A DNA stretch of 64,000 nt from VRUE01 sp963730315. Lineage in GTDB: Bacteria > Actinomycetota > Thermoleophilia > Solirubrobacterales > 70-9. This document shows positions 44,916 to 54,863 of the stretch, piece by piece (the first letter of the stretch is position 1; each line of letters starts with the position of its first letter). The stretch is taken from positions 146,568-210,567 of the forward strand of contig CAVSRD010000019.1 of the NCBI GenBank assembly GCA_963730315.1. Reading direction: 5' to 3'. A program made the translations under genes and the position numbers. The notes beneath the pieces were generated by a model. The model was not told the DNA's origin, did no database searches, and was given only the letters and a program-made list of their open reading frames with translations.

Positions 44916-46115
44916 ATGGCGGAGGCGTTCGTGGTCGACGCGGTACGCACCCCGATGGGCGCCTATCGGGGGGCGCTGGCGGGCGTGCGCCCCGACGACC
45001 TCGCCGCGCACGTGGTCGGCGCCACGGTCAGCCGGACCGGGGTCGACCCGGAAAGGCTCGCCGACGTCTACTTCGGCGCTGCCAACCAGGCGGGCGAGGA
45101 CAACCGCGACGTGGCGCGGATGGCCGCCCTGCTCGCCGGACTGCCGCAGAGCGTTCCGGGCGCCACCGTCAACCGGCTCTGCGCCTCCGGGCTGGAGGCG
45201 GTCAACGTCGCGGCCCGGGCGGTCAAGCTGGACGAGGGCGACTTCTACCTGGCGGGCGGCGTGGAGTCGATGAGCCGCGCGCCCTGGGTGCTGCCGAAGC
45301 CCGAGCGCGGCTTCCCCCGCGGCGATGGGACGCTGCACGACACGACGCTCGGCTGGCGCCTCGTCAACGCGCGGATGGGCGAGCTGGGAGTCTCGACCGA
45401 GTCGATGGGCGAGACCGGCGAGAACGTCGCCGAGCGCTACGGGATCGGCCGCGAGGCGCAGGACGCCTACGCGCTGCGCAGCCACAGGCGCGCCGTCGAG
45501 GCGACGGCGAGCGGGCGCTTCGCCGAGGAGATCGTCCCGATCGAGGCCCGCCGCGATCGTGAGACGGCGACCGTCGAGGCGGACGAGGGGCCGCGACCGG
45601 ACACCTCGCTGGAGGCGATGTCGAGGCTGCGCCCCGTCTTCCGCGAGGGCGGCACGGTCACCGCCGGCAACGCCTCGACCCTCAACGACGGCGCCGCCTG
45701 CACCCTGGTCGCCTCCGAGGCCGGGGTCGAGGCGCTCGGCGCCGAGCCGCTGGCCCGGGTCGTCTCCTTCGGCGTCGCGGGGGTCGACCCCGCGTACATG
45801 GGAATCGGCCCGGCGCTGGCCGTGCCGCGGGCCCTCGCGGCCGCCGGCCTCGGCATCGAGGAGATCGACCTGATCGAGCTGAACGAGGCCTTCGCCTCGC
45901 AGGTGCTGGCCTGCGCCGGCGAGCTGGGGCTTGACGAGGAGCGCCTCAACGTGAACGGCGGCGCGATCGCCCTCGGCCACCCGCTGGGCTGCTCCGGCGC
46001 CCGCCTCGTCACCACCCTGCTGCACGAACTGCGCCGCCGCGGCGGCCGATACGGCCTCGCCACCCTCTGCGTCGGGGTCGGCCAGGGTTTGGCGACCGTT
46101 TTCGAGGCCGTGTAG
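44916..46115 (+). CDS. acetyl-CoA C-acyltransferase (thiolase)
   Basis: 399 aa from ATG 44916. Acylated Cys in VNRLCASGLEAV, NEAFASQVLA and the C-terminal GHPLGCSGARLVTTLLHEL with the His and Cys of the active site. The last step of beta-oxidation. First gene of the fatty-acid operon. Confidence 0.95.
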   Translation: MAEAFVVDAVRTPMGAYRGALAGVRPDDLAAHVVGATVSRTGVDPERLADVYFGAANQAGEDNRDVARMAALLAGLPQSVPGATVNRLCASGLEAVNVAARAVKLDEGDFYLAGGVESMSRAPWVLPKPERGFPRGDGTLHDTTLGWRLVNARMGELGVSTESMGETGENVAERYGIGREAQDAYALRSHRRAVEATASGRFAEEIVPIEARRDRETATVEADEGPRPDTSLEAMSRLRPVFREGGTVTAGNASTLNDGAACTLVASEAGVEALGAEPLARVVSFGVAGVDPAYMGIGPALAVPRALAAAGLGIEEIDLIELNEAFASQVLACAGELGLDEERLNVNGGAIALGHPLGCSGARLVTTLLHELRRRGGRYGLATLCVGVGQGLATVFEAV

Positions 46116-46127
46116 CCTCGCCCGGCG

Positions 46128-46922
46128 ATGGCGACCGCGACCGCAACCGAACTGGCGAGCGTCGACGGGGCGATCTCCCGCACCGCAGCGGCGACCGTGC
46201 CGCTTCATGACGACGGCCTCTACCGGGGCGACGGCGCCTTCGAGGTGATTCGCGTCTACGACGGCCGGCCCTTCGCGCTCGCCGACCACCTCGACCGGCT
46301 GCAGCGCTCCGCGGCGGCGATCCAACTCGAGTTCGACCGCGGCGCCTTGGAGGGCGAGATCGCCTCGCTGCTCGCCGAGGCCGGCGGGTTCGATGGCCAG
46401 CTACGGCTGATTGTCACCCGCGGCGGCCGGCGCATCGCGGCGACCGAGCCGCTGCCCCCCCACGCCGAGACGCTGCGCATCGCGACCGTCGCCTACAGCC
46501 CCAACGTGATCCTCGACGGCGTCAAGTCGCTCTCCTATGCCGCCAACATGCAGGCAACCCGCCTCGCCCGATCGCAGGGCGCCGACGAGGCGGTGCTGGT
46601 GCGACCCGACGGCGCGGTGTTGGAGCCCCCCACCGCGGCGGTCTTCTGGGTCTCCCCGGAGGGCGGGCTGCGCACTCCGGCGCTCGACGTCGGCGTGCTC
46701 GAGTCGATCACCCGCGACCGGCTGGTCAAGGCGCTGCACGTCGAAGAAGGGGCCTGGCAGGTCGCCGACCTGCGCGCCGCCCACGAGGCCTTCCTCGCCT
46801 CGACCACGCGCGAAATCCAGGCCGTCGCAGCGATCGACGGGCGCGAGCTGCCCGAGGCGCCCGGCCCGCGCACCCGCGAGGCGCAGGAGGCCTTCGCCGC
46901 GACCCTGGGCCGCGAGCTCTGA
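46128..46922 (+). CDS. class IV aminotransferase
   Basis: 264 aa. YRGDGAFEVIRVYDGRPFAL, the PLP Lys in VKSLSYAANMQATRLAR, and GADEAVLVRPDGAVLEPPTA match the BCAT/aminodeoxychorismate lyase fold. Whether it is a branched-chain aminotransferase or a lyase cannot be told. Its place between thiolase and acyl-CoA dehydrogenase suggests amino-acid-derived acyl-CoA metabolism. Confidence 0.85.
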   Translation: MATATATELASVDGAISRTAAATVPLHDDGLYRGDGAFEVIRVYDGRPFALADHLDRLQRSAAAIQLEFDRGALEGEIASLLAEAGGFDGQLRLIVTRGGRRIAATEPLPPHAETLRIATVAYSPNVILDGVKSLSYAANMQATRLARSQGADEAVLVRPDGAVLEPPTAAVFWVSPEGGLRTPALDVGVLESITRDRLVKALHVEEGAWQVADLRAAHEAFLASTTREIQAVAAIDGRELPEAPGPRTREAQEAFAATLGREL

Positions 46923-46954
46923 GCTCCGATGACGACCGAGGGGGACGCACAGAG

Positions 46955-48124
46955 ATGGACTTCCAGCTGAGCGACGAGCAGCGGCTGATCTCGGAAGCGG
47001 CACGCGACTTCGCCGACCGCGAGATCGTCCCGCGGGTGCGCGACAACGACCGCGCCGCCCGCTTCGATCGCGAGCTGGCGCGCAAGCTGGGCGAGGTGGG
47101 CTACCTGGGGGCGCCGGTCGCCGAGCGCTACGGCGGCCGCGGCCTCGACTACATCGGCTACGGGCTGATCGTCGAGCAGGTCGGCCGCGCCGACTCCTCG
47201 GCGCGCACCGTCGTCTCCGTGCAGACCTCGCTGGTCGCCGGCTCGATCGAGCGCTGGGGCAGCGAGGAGCAGAAGCAGCGCTGGCTGCCCCGCCTCTGCT
47301 CGGGCGAGGCGCTCGGCTGCTTCGGCCTGACCGAGCCCGACACCGGCTCGGACGCCGCCAACCTGCGCACCCGCGCAATCAAGACCGGCTCCGGCTGGTC
47401 GATCAGCGGCCAGAAGATGTGGATCTCGCTCGGCAACTACTCCGAGGTGGCGCTGATCTTCGCCCAGACCGACCCCGAGCGCAAGCACCGGGGACTTGCC
47501 TGCTTCCTCGTCCCGACCGACAGTGACAGCTTCTCCACGCAGGAGATCCACGGCAAGCTCGGGCTGCGCTCCTCCGACACGGCCGAGCTGTCGCTCGACG
47601 AGGTCGAGGTCGGCGACGACGCGATGCTGGGGGAGGTCGGGGACGGATTCAAGGTGGCGATGAGCGCCCTCGACAACGGCCGCTACAGCGTCGCCGCCGG
47701 CTGCGTGGGGATCTGCGACGGTTGTGTGGACGCCTCGGTCGCCTACGCCAGGGAGCGCAAGCAGTTCGGCGTCCCGCTCGCCCGCTTCCAGCTGGTCCAG
47801 GAGATGATCGCCGAGATGATCCTCAAACGCGACGCCTCGCGGATGCTCGTCTACAGGGCAGGGGCGCTGAAGGACGAGGGCAAGCCGAACACGACCGAGA
47901 CTTCGGTGGCGAAGCTGTACGCGACCGAGGCGGCGGTCGAGTGCGCCAACCTGGCGATCCAGGTCCACGGCGGCGCCGGCTACGTCGACGACTACCCGGT
48001 CGAGCGCTACCTGCGCGACGCCCGCGTCACCACCCTCTACGAGGGGACCTCGCAGATCCAGAAGCTGATCATCGGCCGCGCCGCGACCGGGATCAACGCG
48101 ATGGTGCCGCTGGAGGCGGAATAG
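46955..48124 (+). CDS. acyl-CoA dehydrogenase
   Basis: 389 aa. CFGLTEPDTGSDAANLRTRA and WISLGNYSEVALIFAQ are the FAD/substrate signatures. The C-terminal VHGGAGYVDDYPVERYLRDA, RVTTLYEGTSQIQ contains the catalytic Glu (YEGTS). Full length for the family. Confidence 0.96.
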   Translation: MDFQLSDEQRLISEAARDFADREIVPRVRDNDRAARFDRELARKLGEVGYLGAPVAERYGGRGLDYIGYGLIVEQVGRADSSARTVVSVQTSLVAGSIERWGSEEQKQRWLPRLCSGEALGCFGLTEPDTGSDAANLRTRAIKTGSGWSISGQKMWISLGNYSEVALIFAQTDPERKHRGLACFLVPTDSDSFSTQEIHGKLGLRSSDTAELSLDEVEVGDDAMLGEVGDGFKVAMSALDNGRYSVAAGCVGICDGCVDASVAYARERKQFGVPLARFQLVQEMIAEMILKRDASRMLVYRAGALKDEGKPNTTETSVAKLYATEAAVECANLAIQVHGGAGYVDDYPVERYLRDARVTTLYEGTSQIQKLIIGRAATGINAMVPLEAE

Positions 48125-48128
48125 CCCC

Positions 48129-48902
48129 GTGGCCGAGCTTGTCGAGACGACGCTCGACGAGCACAAGGTCGCCCTTCTGCGGCTGAACCGGCCGGAGGCG
48201 CGCAACGCCCTCTCGCCGGAGGCGATGGAGCTGCTTGCCTCCGAGCTGGAGCGCCTGGACCCCGACCCCGAGGTGCGCTGCATCGTGATCGCCGGCTCCG
48301 AGCGGGTCTTCGCCTCCGGCGCCGACATCAAGGCGATGAGCGAGCGCAGCTTCGCCGAGACGCTGCGCCACCCAGCTGCCTCCTTCTGGCGCCGCGTCGC
48401 CGCGGTGAAGACGCCCCTGGTCGCGGCCGTCTCCGGCTACGCTCTGGGCGGCGGTTGCGAGCTGGCGCTGGCCTGCGACATGGTCGTCGCCTCGGAGACC
48501 GCCAGATTCGGCCAGCCGGAGATCACCCTGGGGATCATCCCGGGCGGCGGCGGTACCCAGCGGCTGGCCCGGACGATCGGCAAGCAGCGGGCGATGGAGT
48601 ACGTGCTGACCGGCCGCCGCTTCGACGCCGACACGGCACTGCGGCTCGGCCTGGTCAACAGGGTCGTGGAGAAGGACCGTTGGCTGACCGAGGCGCTCGA
48701 GCTGGCGCACAGCGTCGCCGCGCGGCCGCCGATCGCCGCGCGGCTCGCCAAGCAGGCGGTGCTGAGCGCCGAGGAGACCGCGCTGTCGGCCGGCCTGGAG
48801 GGCGAGCGCCGCCTCTACGAGCTGGCGATGGCAAGCGAGGACCGGGTCGAGGGAATGCGCGCCTTCCTCGAGAAGCGCGAGCCGAGGTTCGAGGGTCGGT
48901 GA
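48129..48902 (+). CDS. enoyl-CoA hydratase/isomerase
   Basis: 257 aa from GTG 48129. Crotonase features: NRPEARNALSPEAMELLASE, VFASGADIKAMSE, AAVSGYALGGGCELALACDM and FGQPEITLGIIPGGGGTQRL with both catalytic Glu positions. GTGA overlap with the next gene. Confidence 0.95.
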   Translation: MAELVETTLDEHKVALLRLNRPEARNALSPEAMELLASELERLDPDPEVRCIVIAGSERVFASGADIKAMSERSFAETLRHPAASFWRRVAAVKTPLVAAVSGYALGGGCELALACDMVVASETARFGQPEITLGIIPGGGGTQRLARTIGKQRAMEYVLTGRRFDADTALRLGLVNRVVEKDRWLTEALELAHSVAARPPIAARLAKQAVLSAEETALSAGLEGERRLYELAMASEDRVEGMRAFLEKREPRFEGR

Positions 48903-50122
48903 GCGCGGAGCCGGGAACGGGCGTGACCGCGGTCGAGAAGATCGGGATCGTCGGCGCCGGCACGATGGGGACCGGCATCGCGCTGGCGAGCTGCCTCGGC
49001 GGCTTCGCCACCCTGATCCACGACCCCGACCAGGGAGCCCTGATCGAAGCCCAGGTGACGGTTGGCGAAACCCTTGCCGAAGGCGGCGGCAGGCACTGGG
49101 ACTCCGAGATGGCCGAAGCGGCTGCCGAGCGGCTGGCGCCGGCCGAGGGGATCGCCGACCTCGGCGACTGCGACCTGGTGATCGAGGCGGCGCCCGAGGA
49201 CCTGTCGCTGAAGCGCCAGATCTTCTCCGAGCTGGCTGCCGCCTGCCGGCCGGAGGCGATCCTCGCCACCAACACCTCCTCGCTGCGCGTCACCGAGATC
49301 GGCGCCGGCGTCGCCCATCCGGAGCGGATCGTCGGCATGCACTTCTTCAACCCGCCGGTGAGGATGAAGCTGGTCGAGGTGGTCGCCACCGAGCTGTCCT
49401 CGGAGGCCGCGCTCGGGGCGGCGGCGGAGACGGCGGAGCGGATGGGCCGCATGCCGATCCGCGCCAAGGACGGCCCCGGCTTCCTCGCCAACCGCCTCGC
49501 TCGCCCCTTCTCGCTGGAGTCGCTGCGGATGCTCGCCGACGAGGTCGCCGACGCGGTGACGATCGACCGGGTCTGCCGGATCGGCGGCGGCTTTCGGATG
49601 GGGCCGTTCGAGCTGCTCGACCTGATCGGCCTCGACGTCAACCTCAGCGTCGCACGCTCCCTCTACGAGCAGGCGGGCCGGCCGGAGCGCTGGCGCCCGA
49701 GCCCGATCCAGGAACGAATGGTCGCCGCGGGGCGGCTGGGCCGCAAGAGCGGCTCGGGCTTCTACAGCTACGAGGAGGACGGCTACCGTGCGCCGGACCC
49801 GGAGCTGGGCGTCATGGCGCCGACCCTGAACGCCGAGGAGCTGCGCGACGTCGACCCGGCGGCAGCCGAGATCCTCCTGCGCCTGGTCGCCCAGATAGCC
49901 AACGAGGGGGCGTTCGCGCTCGAAGAGGAGATCGGCACGCCCACCGGCATCAACGCGGCGATGAGGCAGGGCTTCAACTGGCCGCTCGGCCCGCTCGAGT
50001 TCACAGGCCTGATCGGTGCGCGGCGGGCGGTCAACCTGCTCGAGGAGCTGCACGGGCGGCTCGGCGAGGCCTACGCCCCGGCCCCGCGGCTGCTCGCCGC
50101 AGCCGAGGAGGAAGGCGCGTGA
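48899..50122 (+). CDS. 3-hydroxyacyl-CoA dehydrogenase
   Basis: 407 aa from GTG 48899. NAD-binding IGIVGAGTMGTGIALAS, then ATNTSSLRVTEI and the HFFNPPVRMKLVEVV signature. KDGPGFLANR begins the first C-terminal domain; a second 3HCDH repeat follows (about 290-400), as in PaaH-type enzymes. Overlaps the MBL gene. Confidence 0.93.
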   Translation: MSAEPGTGVTAVEKIGIVGAGTMGTGIALASCLGGFATLIHDPDQGALIEAQVTVGETLAEGGGRHWDSEMAEAAAERLAPAEGIADLGDCDLVIEAAPEDLSLKRQIFSELAAACRPEAILATNTSSLRVTEIGAGVAHPERIVGMHFFNPPVRMKLVEVVATELSSEAALGAAAETAERMGRMPIRAKDGPGFLANRLARPFSLESLRMLADEVADAVTIDRVCRIGGGFRMGPFELLDLIGLDVNLSVARSLYEQAGRPERWRPSPIQERMVAAGRLGRKSGSGFYSYEEDGYRAPDPELGVMAPTLNAEELRDVDPAAAEILLRLVAQIANEGAFALEEEIGTPTGINAAMRQGFNWPLGPLEFTGLIGARRAVNLLEELHGRLGEAYAPAPRLLAAAEEEGA

Positions 50123-52014
50123 ACGCGAACCGCAAGCCGGCCACCGCGCACACCGCGAGGCGCAATCGCGAGGCGCTCGACTCGCTCCCCCCGAACGCCG
50201 AGCGCGACTTCGAGGAGGCACGCCGCGGCCTGGTCGCCGCCTTCGAGCCGCCGCTCGTCGAGGGCGAGGGAAGGCACCCGACCTGGGACCTCCGCCCCTA
50301 CGGGTTCCTCGACGGCGAGCCGCCCGATACCGCCCACCCGGGCCTCTGGCGGCTCGGCCAGCTGAACCGGATCGCCGGGCTGTTCGAGCTGGCGCCGGGC
50401 CTCTACCAGCTGCGCGGCTTCGACATCTCGAACATGCACGTGATCGAGGGCCAGCGGGGAATCGTCGTCGTCGACCCGCTGATCAGCGCCGAGTGCGCGG
50501 CGGCGGCGCTCGCCCTCTACCGCGAGCACCGCGGCAAGCGACCGGTCACCGGCCTGATCTACACCCACAGCCACGTCGACCACTTCGGCGGCGCGAGGGG
50601 CGTGATCGCGCCCGAGGAGGCGGAGGAGCGAGGTGTGCCGATCCTCGCTCCGGGCGGCTTCCTCCACCACGCGGTCAGCGAGAACGTCTTCGCCGGGATC
50701 GCGATGGGGCGGCGGGCCGGGTACATGTTCGGGGCGCGGCTGCGGCGCGGGCCCGATGGGCAGCTCAGCGCGGGACTCGGGCAGACGAACTCGGTCGGCA
50801 CGATCTCGCTTCTCCCCCCGACGCGGGAGATCGCCTCGACCGGCCAGGAAGAGGAGGTCGACGGCGTGCGCTTCGGCTTCCAGCTCACCCCCGGCACCGA
50901 GGCGCCGGCCGAGATGAACTTCCACCTGCCCGAGCGGGAAGCCCTCTGCATTGCCGATAACGCGGTGCGCTCGATGCACAACATCCTCACCCCGCGCGGC
51001 GCGCTGGTCCGCGACCCTCGCCTCTGGGCGCATTACCTCGACGAGGCGATCGAGCTGTTCGGCGACCGCTCCGAGCTGCTGTTCGCCGGGCACAACTGGC
51101 CCTGCTGGGGCCGCGAGCGAATCGTCGATCTGCTCGAGAAGCAGCGCGACCTCTACGCCTACCTGCACGACCAGGCCCTGCGCCTGCTCAACAAAGGGCA
51201 CACCGGCAGCGAGATCGCCGAGCAGATCGAGCTGCCGCCTGGCCTGGCCCGCGAGTGGCACTGCCGCGAGTACTACGGCTCGGTCAGCCACAACGTGAAG
51301 GCGATCTACCAGCGCTATATGGGTTGGTTCGACGGCAACCCGGCGCACCTCTGGGAGCATCCGCCGGTCGAGCGGGCGCGGCGCTACGTCGAGTGCATGG
51401 GCGGTGCCGAGGCGGTGCTGGAGCGGGCGCGCGAGTCCTTCGAGGTGGGCGACTACCGCTGGGTAGCCGAGGTGGTCAACCACGTCGTCTTCGCCGAGCC
51501 GGGGAACCGGGAGGCGCGCGAGCTTCAGGCCGACGCGCTCGAGCAACTCGGCTACGGAGCCGAGAACGCGACCTGGCGCAACTTCTTCCTGATGGGGGCC
51601 CACGAGCTGCGCGAGGGGATCGGCGCCGCGCCGACCGCGACCGCGCCCGCCGACGTCCTCGCCAACCTCTCGGTCGCTCAGCTGCTCGACGCGATGGCGA
51701 TCCGGCTCGACGGCCCGCGCGCCTGGGAGATCGAGCTGCGGATCGACTGGGTCGTCACCGACCCCGACGAGACGCATGCGATCACCGTCCGCAACGGCGT
51801 CCTCCGCCACCGGCCGGGTCGCCATGAGCGAGCCGACGCCGCCCTCGTCGTGCAGCGCGCCGCTCTCAACGAGCTGCTGCTGAAAACGGCCGAGATCGCC
51901 GAGCTGCTCGAGGGCGGTCGCCTGCGGGTCGAGGGCGACGGCGCCAGGCTGGGCGAGCTGCTCGGGCTGCTCGACGAGCCCGACCCCGGCTTCGCGATCG
52001 TCACCCCGGAGTGA
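50119..52014 (+). CDS. alkylsulfatase-like metallo-beta-lactamase
   Basis: 631 aa from GTG 50119. Zinc motif YTHSHVDHFGGARGV at about 152. LFAGHNWPCWG, the dimerisation region (REYYGSVSHNVKAIYQRYMG) and a C-terminal SCP2-like domain (VLANLSVAQLLDAMAIRLDG onward) match the SdsA1/BDS1 secondary alkylsulfatases. No signal peptide visible. Placement in the beta-oxidation operon suggests release of alcohols for fatty-acid catabolism. Confidence 0.88.
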   Translation: MNANRKPATAHTARRNREALDSLPPNAERDFEEARRGLVAAFEPPLVEGEGRHPTWDLRPYGFLDGEPPDTAHPGLWRLGQLNRIAGLFELAPGLYQLRGFDISNMHVIEGQRGIVVVDPLISAECAAAALALYREHRGKRPVTGLIYTHSHVDHFGGARGVIAPEEAEERGVPILAPGGFLHHAVSENVFAGIAMGRRAGYMFGARLRRGPDGQLSAGLGQTNSVGTISLLPPTREIASTGQEEEVDGVRFGFQLTPGTEAPAEMNFHLPEREALCIADNAVRSMHNILTPRGALVRDPRLWAHYLDEAIELFGDRSELLFAGHNWPCWGRERIVDLLEKQRDLYAYLHDQALRLLNKGHTGSEIAEQIELPPGLAREWHCREYYGSVSHNVKAIYQRYMGWFDGNPAHLWEHPPVERARRYVECMGGAEAVLERARESFEVGDYRWVAEVVNHVVFAEPGNREARELQADALEQLGYGAENATWRNFFLMGAHELREGIGAAPTATAPADVLANLSVAQLLDAMAIRLDGPRAWEIELRIDWVVTDPDETHAITVRNGVLRHRPGRHERADAALVVQRAALNELLLKTAEIAELLEGGRLRVEGDGARLGELLGLLDEPDPGFAIVTPE

Positions 52015-52017
52015 GCC

Positions 52018-52296
52018 TCAGCCGCGGCTGAGGCGGAAGATCACCTCGTCGACATAGCACCAGCTCCAGTTCTCGCCGGGCTCGGCGGAGCGAGCGATCG
52101 GGTGGCCGGACTCGCGATGATGCGCGCTGGCGTGCTTGCCGGGCGACTGGTCGCAGCAGCCGATGTGGCCGCAGCTCTGGCACATCCGCAGGTGGACCCA
52201 AGGCATCCCGAGGGCGAGGCACTCCTCGCAGCCCGCGACCTCGGCCGGCAGGTCGAAGTACTCGATCTCGACGATGTGGGGGCAGGCGGGAGCCGT
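52018..52296 (-). CDS. UBP-type zinc-finger protein
   Basis: About 92 aa. It contains CEECLALGMPWVHLRMCQSC, GHIGCCDQSPGKHASAHH and ESGHPI: a full ZnF-UBP set. The natural N-terminus (TAPACPHIVEIEYFDL) begins at ACG 52296; the frame has a stop just before and no standard start. Function of the bacterial stand-alone UBP fingers is unknown. Confidence 0.75.
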   Translation of the reverse strand, partial: TAPACPHIVEIEYFDLPAEVAGCEECLALGMPWVHLRMCQSCGHIGCCDQSPGKHASAHHRESGHPIARSAEPGENWSWCYVDEVIFRLSRG

Positions 52297-52388
52297 CCGC
52301 CGACCTTAGCGCTTGACGTATGCCCTGCCTGGGTGTAAACCGGACGGACCCGCGGGTTCCCTCCCGCACCTACGACTGGAGGTTCAAG

Positions 52389-52613
52389 ATGGCCCGAGTG
52401 ATGGCCGACTGCCGCCGCTTCGAGAGCGACATCAACTGTTCGCTGACGATCATCGGCGAAGAGGACGAGGTGATAGCGGCCGCCGCCGAGCACGCCGTAT
52501 CCGCGCACGGGCACGAGGACACGCCGGAGCTGCGCCAGCAGGTCCGCGAGATGCTCGAGCCCGAGTCCGGCTACGTGCAGGGAGAGCGGCAGGCGGAGGC
52601 GTTTCCCGGTTAG
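52389..52613 (+). CDS. DUF1059-like protein
   Basis: 74 aa from ATG 52389 with GGAGG upstream. It contains ESDINCSLTIIGEEDEVIAA, AAEHAVSAHGHEDT. One conserved Cys after the N-terminal DCRRF. Small conserved domain of unknown function. Confidence 0.75.
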   Translation: MARVMADCRRFESDINCSLTIIGEEDEVIAAAAEHAVSAHGHEDTPELRQQVREMLEPESGYVQGERQAEAFPG

Positions 52614-52660
52614 CGCCGCCGGCCGGCCCCGGCGTCCGCTCCGGGCGGAGGTGGATTGCG

Positions 52661-53671
52661 CTAGGAGCCCGGCGCCGGGGCTATCTCGGTCGGCTCGCCG
52701 CCGGGCATCCAGTGGGCCTCGGCCATCGGCGGGGTGTCGCGTAGGTACCACTCGGCGTCGAGCGCGCCCATGCAGCCGGTGCCGGCGGCGGTGACCGCCT
52801 GGCGGTAGGTGCGGTCGACGACGTCGCCGACCGCGAAGACGCCGCCCAGGTTGGTCCTGGTCGAGCCGGCCTCGGTGAGGATGTAGCCGTCCTCGTCGGT
52901 GTCGACCTGACCGTCGGCGATCTCCGATCTGGGGATGTGGCCGATCGCGACGAAGGCGCCTTCGGTCCGGAGGTCCTCGGTCTCGCCGCTCTCCACGTTG
53001 CGCAGCCGCACGTGGTCGAGGTTGCCGTCCTCGCCGCCGACGAACTCCTCGGCCACGAAGGGCGTCTTGAAGTCGATGTTGGGGCGCTCGGCGGCGCGCT
53101 CCCGCATGATCTGCGAGGCACGGAACTCGGAGCGGCGGTTGACGATCGTCAGCTCGCTGGCGTACTTGGAGACGAAGATCGCGTCCTCCATCGCCGAGTC
53201 GCCGCCGCCGATCACGATCACTTTTTTGTCCTTGAAGAAGGCGCCGTCGCAGACGCCGCAGGTGGAGACCCCGCAGCCGCTCAGCTCCAGCTCGCCCGGT
53301 ACGCCCAGCCGTCGCGGCTCGGCCCCCATAGCCAGGATCACCGTCCTGGCGCGGTGCTCCTCATCGCCGAGAAAGACCCGCTGCACCCCGCCGTCGCTCA
53401 GCTCGACCCGGTCGACGTCGTCGGTGACGAAGCGCGTCCCGAAGCGCTCCGCCTGGGCTCGAAACTCGCTCATCATCTCCGGCCCCATGATTCCCTCGGG
53501 GTAGCCGGGGTAGTTCTCGACGTCGGTCGTGTTCTGCAGCTGGCCGCCCCACTGAAAGCCCTCGAAGACGAGCGGCTCGAGGTTGGCGCGCGCCGTGTAG
53601 AGCGCCGCGGTGTAGCCGGCCGGGCCGCTCCCGACCACGATCACGTTCTCGACTCTTCTCTTCTCTGCCAT
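52661..53671 (-). CDS. trxB: thioredoxin reductase
   Basis: 336 aa from ATG 53671. FAD motif VIVVGSGPAGYTAALYTARA, NADPH motif VIGGGDSAMEDA, redox pair CGVCDGAFF, and the C-terminal GVFAVGDVVDRTYRQAVTAA. Reduces thioredoxin with NADPH. An A/T-rich promoter-like stretch with ATACT-11-AGTAT lies at about 53700-53720. Confidence 0.94.
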   Translation of the reverse strand: MAEKRRVENVIVVGSGPAGYTAALYTARANLEPLVFEGFQWGGQLQNTTDVENYPGYPEGIMGPEMMSEFRAQAERFGTRFVTDDVDRVELSDGGVQRVFLGDEEHRARTVILAMGAEPRRLGVPGELELSGCGVSTCGVCDGAFFKDKKVIVIGGGDSAMEDAIFVSKYASELTIVNRRSEFRASQIMRERAAERPNIDFKTPFVAEEFVGGEDGNLDHVRLRNVESGETEDLRTEGAFVAIGHIPRSEIADGQVDTDEDGYILTEAGSTRTNLGGVFAVGDVVDRTYRQAVTAAGTGCMGALDAEWYLRDTPPMAEAHWMPGGEPTEIAPAPGS

Positions 53672-53722
53672 CGGCTTTCTCCGCTGCCGGAAGTCTAATA
53701 CTTCACTTTGTATAGTATCGCG

Positions 53723-54844
53723 TCAGTTCGCCGCGGGTTCCAAGGTCGACTCTCGCGGTCCGTGCCGGTCGATCGGCAACCCCTGCTCTTCCCACAGCGT
53801 CACCCGCGCCCGCAGCTGGAAGAAGGCGACGATCCCGGGAGGGATCGGCATCCAGAAGGCGACCAAGCGGTAGATCAGGATCGCCGGGAAGACCGTCTCC
53901 TCGGGGATGCCGAAGAGAACGAAGGCGCCGATCATCCCGGCATCGACCGCCCCCACCCCGGCCGGCGCCAGTGGGAACAGGTTGGCGACCATGCCGAGAA
54001 AGAAGCCCTGAACGACCACGGCCAGCGGCACTTCCACCCCGAAAGCGTGGAAGGAAGCCCAGAGAATGCCGATGTTCGCCGCCCAGAAGCCGGCCGCGCC
54101 GATCACCGCCAGGCCGCCCCGCGAGGGGTTGGTGAAGAGACCGGCAGTGAAGCGGAGGCCTTCCGCGACGGTGGCGGGTACTTTGGCGATGCTGGCGGCG
54201 ATCGCCTGCCCCCGCTCGCCGCGCGCGTGCCGCGCCGCCCGCCGGCCGAGGTCCGCCGGAATCAGCGCCACCAGCGCCCCACCGACCAGGACCAGCCCCG
54301 CCACCGCGGCGGGGATGACCGTCAGCTCGACCGAGTGGTTGCCGGGCAGCACGCCGGTTCGCAGCAGCACCCCGAAGACGATCAGGGCCAGCGGGTAGAA
54401 GACGTAGTGCAGGGCGAGGAAGGCGACCATTCGCCGCGCCACGTCGCGGCGCCGCATCCCGGCTTTGCGCAGCGCCCAGTAGGTGAGCGCGATGCCCCCC
54501 GCCCCGCCCGCCGAGAAGAGCAGGGTGGCCGCCACCCCCGCCATGTTGATCTCGTAGGTCTCAGCCCACGTCAACCGCAGCGCGTCGCCGCCGACGACCG
54601 CCTTGAACAGGGCTACGTAGGTGGCGATTGCCACCACGTTGAAAGCGATCGCGATGCCGATCCAGAGGCCGTCCGCGTCGCCCAGCTTGCTCAGCGCGTC
54701 GCCGAGCCCGACCAGCTTCGGGAAGAGGAAGTAGATCCCGATCAGAAGGGCGAGGACGACGAGCACCGTTTGCACCACGCGTCGTGGCGTGAACAGCGGC
54801 AGTTCGAAGGCGCCGTTGCCGTTCACCGAGCGCTCGGGAGACAC
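53723..54844 (-). CDS. UPF0104/lysylphosphatidylglycerol synthase TM-domain protein
   Basis: 373 aa from GTG 54844. Eight or so TM helices. AGVAATLLFSAGGAGGIALT and FPLAPAGVGAVDAGMIGAFV are the family glycine-rich segments. Such flippase-like proteins often accompany lipid or glycan synthesis. Followed by the PAP2 gene in the same direction. Confidence 0.82.
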   Translation of the reverse strand: MSPERSVNGNGAFELPLFTPRRVVQTVLVVLALLIGIYFLFPKLVGLGDALSKLGDADGLWIGIAIAFNVVAIATYVALFKAVVGGDALRLTWAETYEINMAGVAATLLFSAGGAGGIALTYWALRKAGMRRRDVARRMVAFLALHYVFYPLALIVFGVLLRTGVLPGNHSVELTVIPAAVAGLVLVGGALVALIPADLGRRAARHARGERGQAIAASIAKVPATVAEGLRFTAGLFTNPSRGGLAVIGAAGFWAANIGILWASFHAFGVEVPLAVVVQGFFLGMVANLFPLAPAGVGAVDAGMIGAFVLFGIPEETVFPAILIYRLVAFWMPIPPGIVAFFQLRARVTLWEEQGLPIDRHGPRESTLEPAAN

Positions 54845-54863
54845 CCCAGGGAAGCTAGTTCAT

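Noticed and set aside
48899..48925. Third copy of the 72-nt mini-ORF at the hydratase/dehydrogenase junction
   Set aside because: Only the first GTGAGCGCGGAGC bases match; the rest is unrelated.
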